A stretch of 64,000 bases of DNA from positions 5,332,001 through 5,396,000 of the forward strand of contig CM055611.1 of the NCBI GenBank assembly GCA_029379385.1, in the 5' to 3' direction. Under the pieces are notes generated by a model, which saw only the letters and a list, made by a program, of their open reading frames with translations, was not told the origin of the DNA and did not search any database. Source of the stretch: Quillaja saponaria (Eukaryota; Streptophyta; Magnoliopsida; Fabales; Quillajaceae). Of this stretch, positions 1 through 10,819 are shown piece after piece (the first letter of the stretch is position 1; every line of letters begins with the position of its first letter). The position numbers and the translations under genes were made by a program.

Positions 1-1030
1 ATGAAACATCTATGCATAGTATGTGATTAAAGAACATGATAACTTATCTTAGTGTGGTTGACTCGATTTCTAGACCTCTTAAAATTTATTGTGTCTACAA
101 TTTCTACCGTGACCTTCTCAAAAAACAATAATATTTCTAGCACATCAAAAGCCATAGATATCAAATATTTGACGACCATGAATTTTGTAAAGAAATGAGA
201 TATTATGTTTGATCATATTAATATAGAATAAATGTTAGCAAATTCTATAACCTAAGGGATTTAGATCTGGGATTTTCAAAGGACACCTTGACATGCAACA
301 TGGGGATTATAGAGTCTTTTAATATAATTGGTTGGTGTGAGTTTGTTTATTTTGTTTAGACTAGTGAGTATATTATTATATTCTTATATGTTATTTTAGG
401 ACCTTGTTTTATTTACATTCTTTTTGATGATATGCTATGTTAACGATAATAAACATTATTTCATTATGATATGATTTATGTTATATGTGTACCATATAAT
501 TTATATATGGCATGTCATTGCATTAAATTATTAAAAACTCATAGTCTGTCTTAAGTATAATTGTTATGACAATTTGGGGTACATCTCACAAATGACATTC
601 GTTGGATATCTTAAGATGATAGTTGAAACATACAAGCTTGAATTAAACTTATGTGATTTCTAATACTTTTTGGAAGTATTTGGTTTATAAAGAAATCACT
701 TGGAGGACATGCAATGAAAATAACATATATTGAGATCATGGTTGGATGATATTTTTTTTGCTACACTACCATATCTAGATCTTTTTTCGATTAGGTTGTT
801 GACATTTGTAGCCATAGATTGGTTTTGTTTTGATTAAAGGATGCAATGTTTGCCATAATTCGATATTGATGACTTAGTCGGGTTGGCTTGTCTAAGGTGA
901 ATTCTATAGACCAAAGTTTTTTAAAAAAATTATGGCCACAAAAAAGTTATACCTTATCAAGGAGTCGTTTTTGTAAAATCTGTTTTCATAATATTCTAAA
1001 ACTACAATTATTGTTACCCAAGTGGTAGAA
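1..1030. other. AT-rich non-coding stretch
   Basis: No open frame, RNA gene or clear element end was seen here. The sequence is AT-rich with short homopolymers, and may be decayed transposon sequence. Confidence 0.5.
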
Positions 1031-1435
1031 TGTTAGAAATTCTTAATATTGATTATCATTAATTGTATGATTTTGATTTAATAAAAAACGGGTTAAGGTT
1101 TGATCTAATTGAGACAAACTTTTGATTTATGTGATCAATTGGTTAGAGCTTAAGCACACCTATTGAGTATCATGTGGATTGGCAGTAAGTATTGGTTGAA
1201 TAACTTAATGAGTCTTTCATGGGAGGTCTCTTAAAATTTGATTATAAATAGGTTAGGTCCCCTCTTCTATCTCATAAGTTGTGTGTTCACTCCATTGAGA
1301 ATTGCTAGGAAATAGAAAATATAAAGAGAAAAACTTAGCTATCTTAAGGATTCAACTGTTCCGCTGTTATGACTCAATCAGGTACACGTATTATTTATAT
1401 ATTATTTTCTAAATTCATGTATAGATATTATAACA
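1031..1435 (+). mobile_element. possible Copia-type LTR remnant
   Basis: The stretch begins TGTTAGAAATTC and ends TATTATAACA, the TG...CA ends usual for Copia LTRs. A TATA-like box (TATAAATA, 1243-1250) sits in its second half, as in an LTR promoter. The flanking 5-bp sequences do not match, and no primer-binding site follows. It may be truncated, or the ends may be wrong. The call rests on base pattern only. Confidence 0.33.
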
Positions 1436-1499
1436 AATATTACAAATGTTGCTAGGTATTGTATCTTGGATAGTAAGAACTCTTTTGCAGCTTGGGTTT

Positions 1500-1709
1500 T
1501 TAATTTTTATTCTTCTTAACAGGCATGTCAGATATGTCATCTTTGCTAGTCAAACTCTCCTTCCAAGATTTGTCATCAAGAGGATCAAGTAAATGTTCAC
1601 CATCATAATCATCCATGTCATTATCTTCATATTTTTCACCATCTTTGAGCTTAACAACTTCATTCATGTACTCCACTCTCATACATACAATCACCCTCAT
1701 CTGCACCAT
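1500..1709 (-). CDS. small acidic ORF, unrecognised
   Basis: A 69-codon frame rich in Asp, Glu and Lys, with a charged stretch KDGEKYEDNDMDDYDGEH and a lysine-rich tail. I do not recognise a family. It could be the acidic part of a transposase or gag remnant, since all the neighbouring sequence looks transposon-derived. No splice sites or partner exons were evident. Confidence 0.2.
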   Translation of the reverse strand: MVQMRVIVCMRVEYMNEVVKLKDGEKYEDNDMDDYDGEHLLDPLDDKSWKESLTSKDDISDMPVKKNKN

Positions 1710-1957
1710 CTATATTTCCATATTCTCCAATAGTCATCTTCACATCATTTGAATAAATCTCATATAGATTCAACATTATATTTACTTATTAGCAGACAAA
1801 ATCAAATCAAGACCATCTTCGATCAAAGGTTTTGTCAGGATATAAAATATATATATATAAAATCTCCTTCTATGTGCCCATAACTACTTATCATTTAAGT
1901 AAGGCACGAGTAATTCACTTGTATGAGATTTCTACATTACCTCTTCTATACTCAGCA

Positions 1958-2107
1958 AATGGCTCTTTAAATAGTTTACCCATGTACTGCAGCTCAATGA
2001 TAACATGTTTAAAGGATGATATATTTTCATTAAATAGCTCCTTAAACAGTTTACCCGCATACTGCAACTCAATGATAACATGTTTAAAGAATGATATATT
2101 TTTATTG
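1958..2107. repeat. 75-bp tandem duplication
   Basis: Two adjacent units of 75 bp (1958-2032 and 2033-2107) differ at only a few positions. Both contain CTCAATGATAACATGTTTAAA. The reading frames across it on both strands merely reflect the repeat. Confidence 0.85.
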
Positions 2108-2518
2108 ATGCAAAAGACAAGAGGAAAAATTGAAAAGTAATTAAGTCAGAATCTTTCGCATTTTCATAATTATAAACGAAATCAAATTTGATTATAAAAC
2201 AATAAATGTAATTAACAACTAGATCATCAACATATAAGACCTATGTTAAATAGTTAATAACTAAATACTATTATTCAATTTACAATTGTCATGATAGTAA
2301 AAGAATTCAATAAAATCTATTAGCTTTAGACAAAGTCAAACCTTTTGTCATGAGATAAAGAAATTAAAAGAAAAAAAAAAAAGCACGAAACCAACACTTA
2401 TCTATAATAAGATAAGATAAAATATAATTGATGCTTGAGAATTAAGAGAATACGGTGTTGCACATCATCCATTAATTCTCTCTCATATCTCTTAACTTAT
2501 ATTGTATTTTCTCATCAT

Positions 2519-5500
2519 CACTATAAGAAATTACCACAATTGCATCTGCAATATTTTAAACTCAGCCAAGGTACTTATCTAAGTCTACAATCTTATTTTA
2601 TGCGTGTAAATAATTGTTAAAAAAATTATACCCCAAACGCTGATACTCTTAAAGCAGATGCAAAAACTGATTAATTTTCACATCATATTTTGCTAATGTA
2701 TTCGGGTCTGTTTCTTATTTGCGTTTTCATTTTACAGATGCAAATTGGAATAATTTATTTTTAAAAAATTAATTGCACACATATACATTTTCCCTAATTA
2801 AAACCTAGCCTATACATTTCTTCTCATTCTTCTTCTTTTCCTTTCATGTTTAGTAACTTGAGCTCCAACTGCATTTTTGCCAATCTTGTGTATGTCTGCC
2901 ATCATGGGTCTCACAAGTGTAGTTTGTCTCCTTATTATGCTTTTCTATCCAGTTATGTTTCTTTTGTTTTTTGCTCATCTGCCATTATTTTTGTTTTTGA
3001 GCACTAGGTTACCATTTTTTTCTTTCCTTGCTTGATTTTGATAATGGGCGTTGAGTAGATAAATCTATGTTGTATTAATTTCTAGTTTGGAAATCTTGAT
3101 GTCAAAGCCAATATATACATTAGCAGGCACAAAATTCATTAGAAAGGCATAAGAGTTAAGGTTATAAAGGATTATATATATTTTTTGATTATAACTCTGA
3201 TAACTTACATTTGAGCCTTAATTCTTATTATATTAAAATTGGTTGATTTGAGATATGTCCTGTGTTTATAGGTTACATTTGTTTTCTGGTATACTTTTTA
3301 TTTTTATTAGCATATTAGTAAATAAATTTTAGTTGTGCTTAGCTAATGGTTAGTTGAATATTGAAGGGATTGGAAATTTGGCTAGTGGTTAGTCTTTTTG
3401 CAAGTAAGCATAGGCTGAAGACTAAAATTGTTAAAATTATGACAAAGCAACTTTGTTCATGTTTCTGTTTTAGGATATATAGGAATATAGGAAAGCAATT
3501 CTAATGGTTGCAAAATAAGATTGGAGAACTCACAATTTGGAAGATGACCCAAATAAGACCTAAAGACTATGCAAAAACTCAAAGAAATAAGCAAGCAACA
3601 AACAAAAGTAGCAAGAAAGTTTGAATTAGCAAGCAGAAAACTCAAAGCAATATCCAAGCAATAAACAAAAGTAGCTATATTTGTGTGTGTGTTTTTGTGT
3701 GCATGCATGTCCAAGATGGAGTACTAACTGTTAAGTTTGAGTTAAATTTTTTCATGTGCTGAGAAATTTGTTTAAGACTTACATATGGAAAGTGAAGAAT
3801 AGAAATAAAAGTAGCAAGAAAGAGGGAGGCGTTTACTTTTTTGGTTTTCTTTCCTGTTTTGTGCATGTTTTGTTGCTTCTTTTTCTGGTTGTTTAGGAGG
3901 ATCGCTTATCCTAGTTTTGTTCCTTATCTTCTTAATATTACTTATTTTCCTTATGAAAAAAGAGAAAGCATAGGTGCTTCTTTATTTTTTACTGCCTTCC
4001 CCATACTGTTACCTTCATTTACCCTGTTTTACGTCTCTGTCAATCATTTTTTTCTTGAATGGGAAGTGACATGTATGATTGATTATAAAATGGTTTGGCT
4101 CCATTTTCATCCTACTACTTAATTACGAGTGATAGTGCTTCCCCATTTTCTTTCTTTTCCTTTTTTTTTTTTCGGTTGATAGTAGTGGTCCTTTGTCTCA
4201 ACAAAGCTATTTCGTAGTGGTAAAATCAGCTTTTGATGTTATTTTCTACGAATTTAGCTAAGAATTGTGAATATATTAGAGGAATCATCTTTAAGGACAT
4301 GAGGGAAGGCTTTTGCAACTACTTTATGCCATCCAGGAGGATAAAGAACAAATTCTACTGGAAAATTTGAGTTAGGTTTCTCAAAGCTTTTATGGAAAGC
4401 CATTGATGGCATAAAATGGTCAAATACAAATCCATTTCAGATTCCTATAGTACCAGTATGATTGTGGGGAAAAATAAGACTTATAAAAAGAAACAAAAAT
4501 ATATTTGGATCAAAAGTTATGATATTAAGCCAAACTTTTAGTTTCAATGCAAAAACTTTGAAAGTTTAGGTTTAGGGACAAAATGGTCAATTATAAGTCT
4601 GTTTTGGATTTTTGGAATATTGACATGATCGTGGAATGAATAAGACCTTTAGAAGAAAAAAGGAAATCTATTTGGATCAATAGTTAAGATATTAGGTCAA
4701 ATTTTGAGTTTTAAGGCAAAAACTTTGAAAGTTTGGGTTCAGGGACAAAACAATCAAATACAAGTTTGTTTCGGATTTCGATAATATTAGCATGATCTTG
4801 GGGATGAATAAGACGCATAAAAAGAAATGAAAATCCATTTGGACCAACAGTTAAGATATTAGGCAAAACTTTTAGTTTTGAGACAAAAACTTTGAAAGTT
4901 TGGGTTCATGGGGCAAAACATGTAAATACAAGTTCGTTTCAGATTCTTGGAGTACCAGTATAACTGCAAGGATGAATAAGACTTGTAAGAGAAAACGTAA
5001 ATCCATTTAGATCAATAGTTAGGATACTAGGGCAAATGTTGAGTTTCAAGGCAAAAACCTTGAAAGTTTGAGTTCAAGGGGCAAAATGGTCAAATATATC
5101 ATTTCCGATTCTAAGATTACTAGCACGATCATGAAGATGAATAAGACATGTATGAAGCAATGGAAATCCATTTGGATCAACAGTTAAGAAATTATGTCAA
5201 ACTTTTAATTTCAATGAAAAAACTGAGAAAGTTTGGGTTTGAGAGGCAAAATGGTCAAATACAAGTTTGTTTCGGATTCCAAGAGCATTGGCACGACCGT
5301 GGGGATGAATAAACCTATAGAAAGTAAAAAAAATTCATTTGGATCAACAGTTAGGATATTAGGCCAAACTTTTAGTTTCAAGGCAAAACTTTAAAATTTT
5401 TGCTTAATATGTCTAAGTTAAAGTTTCAACTTATATGCATATTAAGTTAAGTAGAACTTATAAGTTATTTATTTTGATCATTCCAGGTTACACTTTCTAT

Positions 5501-6094
5501 ATCCGGGGTCTTTGTAACTCAGTTAAGATGACGAGCAAGCTTGAGATGAATACTACTTAAAAGTAGAAGATGATGATTATTGAATTTATGTAATTTTATT
5601 TATTTATTGTAAATACTGTTACGATGTTTTTTGTATATAGACAATGTAGAATTTCAATATAAATATGCCATTATATAGCTATTTGCAAGTATAAAATTTA
5701 AAATTAATTAATAATTAAATTATTTTTAACATCTACATTTACTATTGATTAACTATGCAAATAAGAAACCAAAGTTACAAAAAAATAATGCATCTGTTTT
5801 TCTGCGTCTACGTGCTAAACGCAATTGTATTAGTTTTTGCATTTTAGTGTCTAGAAGGCAGATTTCGATACGTTACAAACAATTGTTAGCGTTTATATTT
5901 TGCTTCTGCATTCGCTACAATGCCTACATATATAAATTTTGTGTCTATGTGGATGCAGAAAATGATATTAGAGTCTAGAATTACTATGTCTGTTTTTCTG
6001 CTTCTAGACGGAAACATATATGATTAGTTGCGTCTATATTGTGCCTTTTCTCATCAATATTTGACAGACGTAGATAATGTCATTTTTTGTAGTG
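2519..6094. mobile_element. non-autonomous CACTA (En/Spm-type) transposon
   Basis: The left end reads CACTATAAGAAA and the right end TTTTTTGTAGTG, i.e. inverted CACTA termini. A 3-bp target duplication CAT flanks both sides (2516-2518 and 6095-6097), as expected for this superfamily. Sub-terminal copies of GCATCTG/CAGATGC and of GCGTCTA/TAGACG-like motifs cluster in the first and last ~350 bp, which fits transposase-binding arrays. No transposase frame survives inside; the interior instead carries a tandem array (4375-5398). Length is 3576 bp. Mobilisation would need a transposase from another copy. Confidence 0.85.
4375..5398 (+). repeat. tandem array of six ~167-bp units inside the CACTA
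   Basis: The phrase TTGAAAGTTT(G/A)GGTT recurs at about 4558, 4724, 4892, 5060 and 5224, with a further unit before the first. The period is 164-168 bp. Each unit also carries GGCAAAATGGTCAAATACAAG-like and AATAAGAC...TTTGGATCAA-like segments. The array ends about 90 bp before a possible splice acceptor (CATTCCAG, near 5480), so it may have been intronic in an ancestral transposon gene (inference). Confidence 0.85.
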
Positions 6095-6097
6095 CAT

Positions 6098-7749
6098 CCA
6101 CTAATTCTCTCTATATCTCTCCTAAGTTAATTATATAAATATAAGTTTTTATTTTCTCAATTTAATTTCTATTATCCTTTCTCTCCCATTTTGTTATATA
6201 GAATTTTTATATTTTCTCAAATTTTCCTCATTTTCGTAGTTTTGTTTGATAGTTTTAAAAATATTTTTTCTAAACAAAAAATTCCTAATTTTTCCACACT
6301 GTCTATATTTTACAAAAAAATAATATATCTTACACGTACATAAATAAACCTAATTTAAATTTTCTCCATTTATATATTAAAGTAACTTAACTTTAAGAAA
6401 GAAAGTATCAAAAAAGTATCATAATGATTAATTTTTTGAATGATTTCTTCATTGCTTATTATAACTAACCAATTATGAAAAAAAAAAAAACAATTTATAG
6501 TAAATTCATGTTTAAATCAAGTAAGTAATTACTATCGATGCTAATTTTATTTTTTTTAACTTAAATAGAAAAGATATATGTATATTCAAAATTAAAATTA
6601 AAATTAAAAATGCATATAATAATTTTTTTTATCTAATAAAAATTCACATCATATAATACTTTTTATATAAAATAATAAATATAAGTTTATAATGTTGTTC
6701 ATAAATCTCACAATATATATATATAATATTTAAAATTTTAAAATAAATAAAACAATTTTATATAAAAAGAGTTTAATTGAATAATTTTTTTTCTAAATAC
6801 ACTTATAATTATAATTTATTCCATGAAGTACCACTCTAGTTATAATATCCTATGAATTATATAAAATTAAAAATAATTGCACTTTTTCCAATCGAAGAAT
6901 CACACAAAATGTAATTTCTCTACTTTTCTATAAAATTAAGCACATTACACCTATATTCTTCAACCAAAATTTGTTAATAACCCAATCCATTTTCTATGAA
7001 ATTAAGCACGTTACACATATGTTTTTAAACCAAATTTTGTTAATAGCCCAATTCATTTAAATTGAATGTTAAATCTGACTATTAGTTAGCATGTGCATGT
7101 CATGTGATTGATTAAATAAATATATAAAAATAATTTTTTGCCCCCTGATTGACAAGATTGTCACTCGTCCAAATGCTTGCCCTTCTTCTCCTTCCTCAAC
7201 TTGCAACTCAAGTCACCAATTTCATCGTATTCTTACTCACCATCATCACCATTAATAAATCATTTTTCTTTTTTGCAAAATGTAAATAATTAAATAAAGA
7301 TATGCTATCAATTCTAACAAACCCCAACGACAAAAAGTTTTATACTCTTTCATAATTGTTCAAATATACAAAATATAATATAATTAAATAATATTTTGTG
7401 TTCTTGGGCTTTTAGCTTCAAAAATTTTATAGGACTTGGCAGAACTACAAATTTAAGTCTTAGAATCATACTCAGCCACCCGTAATAGAGTTGTCTGCCG
7501 TATTCTTCTTCACAATATTTTCCACGAACATAACTTATCTTCTACGCCAATCCCACCTTAGCTGTTGCCGTCTACTATCATGCCACACATCTAGCACCAC
7601 GATCAGACGCAGCACCGCCACAAGAATTGGGGCACAGCCGCAACTAAAGTGCTATTGGGAATTATACGAAATTTTTTTTTCAATCTTCGACTATTATAAT
7701 AAATATAATAAATGGTAGTAATCACAAAGTAAAAATAAAAGTGACTTAA
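6098..7749. other. AT-rich intergenic stretch
   Basis: Poly-A and poly-T runs and short AT tracts, with no supported gene. It holds one local 66-bp tandem duplication, listed separately. Confidence 0.55.
6924..7052. repeat. 66-bp tandem duplication
   Basis: Two adjacent units start at 6924 and 6990. They share TTTCTAT(A/G)AAATTAAGCAC and AAATTTTGTTAATA-like segments and differ at about one base in eight. Confidence 0.75.
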
Positions 7750-7847
7750 CATTGGCGAAACTACACTAGCTAGTGTGAGTGGGTACAAATTTAGGTTCAA
7801 ATGTACCCACCTAACTTTAAAAAGAAGTTATTTTTATATCCTTTGCT

Positions 7848-7955
7848 CCTCTAATGAGAAGCTAAACAAAATAAGTGGGTGGTACCCAATGAAATTTTTG
7901 TCCTCTAACTGAGAAGCTAAACAAAATAAGTGGGTGGTACCCAATGAAATTTTAA
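7848..7955. repeat. 54-bp tandem duplication
   Basis: Nearly identical units start at 7848 and 7902. Each contains GAGAAGCTAAACAAAATAAG and GTGGTACCCAATGAAAT. It lies within the hAT-type element, close to its left end. Confidence 0.9.
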
Positions 7956-8750
7956 AAAGGAAAACTATTGTTCACACTTTTTTTTCCTTTTGACATACTA
8001 TGCTCTCAATTTTCATCACGTTGTGAGAGAGAAAGTCAAGGTGTGAAGCTCAAAAGCTGTGAGCATGTGAAGAAAAGGTGAAAAAATGAAACCTACAAGA
8101 AAAGGTTAGCGTGAGACCATTCCAAAAAAGAATTCTTCTTCTTCACCTTCCTTGCATATAATCTTTAATTTCTTCCCAACTTTCTGTTCAAATTTTGGTA
8201 CCAATAATCACTATGCAATTGTTAATTTGTTATTGCTATTTCTCTGCACATAACTAATTACAATTGTTTTTCATTTCTGTTGAAACTAAATATAAGTATT
8301 ATCTTAATTTTATCATTTTAATTTTAAGAACCTAGCTAGCGGAACTTAAAACCTGTAGCTATTGTATATTTTTTATTATTATCTTTATTTTTATCATTTT
8401 AATTTTAAGGGCTTAGAGGAACTTAAAACCTAGGCCCTTAAAACCTCTACATATTGTATGTTTTTATTGTTATTATAATTGCATGTGAATGGTATGAAAT
8501 TTTATTTTTAAAGACAAATTGTATATATTTTATTTTTTTCATTTTCAAAATGAAAAAATATTTGACAAAGAGACCTAGATTTGAATAATTTTCTCAATCT
8601 AATGTCAATGAACCTAGTAGTGATATGGTCAAAAATGACCAAACAAGGTGCTTGAAGAGTTCGATCAAACTATAAGGCCTCGTCGAGTAGTACTTTATCA
8701 ACAATGTTACGATTTTAGAAATGCTATTTTAACTTAATTGTTTAATTGCT

Positions 8751-8879
8751 AAGACCCTTGTGGTCTAATGGCATATAACAATTTTTCCTATCTAGGAGGT
8801 CTAAGGGACGGCTCTTTTGAAAGCCTACTTGGAAGTTTATTCCCCTCTTCCCCCTCCTCAATAAAAATAATAAAAATGC
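8751..8879 (+). mobile_element. probable SINE nested in the hAT element
   Basis: A tRNA-like head with GTGGTCTAATGGCA resembles a pol III A box of plant Au-type SINEs. A degenerate GGAGGTCTAAGG segment and a short AATAAAAATAATAAAAA tail follow. It is flanked by TTTAATTGCT (8741-8750) and TTTAATTTGCT (8880-8890), a near-perfect target duplication. The B box is degenerate. Confidence 0.5.
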
Positions 8880-8993
8880 TTTAATTTGCTTTTTGTATAT
8901 TTAGAAGTATCTTTGATAATAAACTTTCAAATGAATATAATTTGTGCACAAAGTTTTTGTACCCATCGACATATAATCTTAGTTCCACCACTA

Positions 8994-10819
8994 GAAGTTA
9001 GAGAATGATACAATCAACAACAAGAATTAACGTGTTGTGGCCCTTTGCTTATATCTATGAATAAGAAAAAAATTCACTAATATTCTAAAAATATTACATA
9101 GAAAGATTCATACTTTAAACATAGTGTTCTCACAACTCTTCCCGTATTTCTATCAATCTCTTTTTTGCCCCAATCTCTAAAGAGTCTCACAAATATTAAA
9201 TATAATTTTCTCATATTTACAACTCTTACATACTAACAAATTGATACTATATAAGATGGCCCAAAAAGTAACTTGTTCTCTTCTTTATGAATCTACAATC
9301 ACTAATTAAGTTTAGTTACCCACCAAGATAAACCTAATTAATAAATTTCAATCACAATCTAATTAATTTTTTGTTGTTCATTAAAAATAAACTAATTAAA
9401 AAACTATTAAATAAAGATTTCGATTAAAATCTTAATAGGTGCTGCCCACCGATAGAGCCTAAAAAGGCCGATGCATCAAGTACTGTACATCCACAGCTAC
9501 CATCGAGCCATATCAATCAATCTACATTAACAAGTAACGAACAACCACCTGAAAGTGAAAATCCTAGTGAAGAACAAACTTCTTGAATAATCAATAAGCA
9601 TCCTCACTAGAAAAAATTCGGCTCCTGAACTTAAAAATCCAGAGCCAGCACACCCGAAAGAGTGAAACTTGTCAAATTTATGGAGGGACAAATTGCTATT
9701 TTCACTTACTCAATCCATCACATGCACAGCACATGGTTAGGTTTAACTTTCGAAATGATCGGGCTATTAACAAAATGAATTTAAGAATATAAGCACAATA
9801 TGCTTAATTTAATAAATTAAAAAAAATAAAAAATTAGACATTACAATGGGGCTTAAGAATTATGCTTCTACTGAACGACAAAAACCATTTTGTTTCAAAG
9901 CATTAAAGCCTGTACTGAACAACACTATTGCGGGTATAAAGTGCATGTAAGCCGAAAGAGTAAGATTTCAATCAGCCTGCATACTTACGAATCCTATTTT
10001 CAGCTGAGGGAGGAAGCAAAGATGAAATGTATTTGGCAGTGTAGCACTACCTGGCTTTATTTTCCTGGGACAAGAAGAAAAAATAATGAAGAAAGCAGGA
10101 AAGCAAGTGCAAGTGATCAAAATATTGGCACCATATGGTATTTCTTTAACTGCCTGCAGGATGCAGTTGATGCATAGGTGCATATAAGGAAGAAATTCTA
10201 AATCCCTGAAATGCATATCTTGACAAATGATTGTCAGAAACTTCGCTGCTTTAGCTGAAGATACAAAGTCATAGGCTGTCTGATTTTGCCAGGAATGGTC
10301 ACTAGGACCTGTGCCACCAGAGTTACTAAGTTTACCTTCTTAATATGTCAGAATCAATACCGCAACCAAATATAACAAAAAAACAAGCTAATTGTGTTTT
10401 ATACTTCCCATCCCAATCCCAAAGATCAAAGAAATAGCCACAACCTGTAGAGGCTACACTACTCACGCAGAATCATATGCAAATTAGGAGCAGCTACAAT
10501 ATGCTCCTATTTGAAGACATCACAAATTCACAGTAGTTAAAAAGTAACAAGCTGCATATCAGGAAAGAAGGGAAAATATAGAGAATGTTCGTTATGAAGA
10601 TTAAATTTACCAATTCAGTAATCTGCAAACTAACTCACAGAGACATATACCATTCAAACTATTACTTATTTTGAAACTACTGTACAGTGTACACTATACA
10701 ACAGAAAAGATACCCCAACAGTCAAAGACCATGGCCACTAAGCTGAACATGATGCTTATATACAAATAAACTCTACTGCCATCTCCTTCTTATTTAGTAA
10801 TATTCCTCTTTCCCGCTAT
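8994..10819. other. intergenic and presumed 3' UTR side of the DUF760 gene
   Basis: 8994-9840 is AT-rich with no supported gene. 9840-10819 has a more even base composition and lies directly downstream of the minus-strand stop codon at 10820, so part of it is probably 3' UTR. A minus-strand AATAAA lies at 10053-10058. The transcript end cannot be fixed from sequence alone. Short frames here on either strand look accidental. Confidence 0.45.

Larger units (their letters stand above)
7750..8993 (+). mobile_element. decayed hAT-type transposon
   Basis: The left end starts CATTGGCGAAACTA. The right end, read on the other strand, starts TAGTGGTGGAACTA. Both resemble the plant hAT terminus CAGTGGCGGAACTA. 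Sub-terminal GGGTACAAA/TTTGTACCC is also inverted. At 8550 a start codon begins a short frame, MKKYLTKRPRFE, then a stop, then FSQSNVNEPSSDM. This resembles the N-terminus of TTF-type zinc-finger hAT transposases. The rest of the transposase is absent. An 8-bp target duplication was not clear. Confidence 0.6.

Noticed and set aside
4375..5398. Regularly spaced repeats considered as a CRISPR-like array
   Set aside because: The whole ~167-bp unit repeats with no unique spacers, in a plant transposon. It is an ordinary tandem array.
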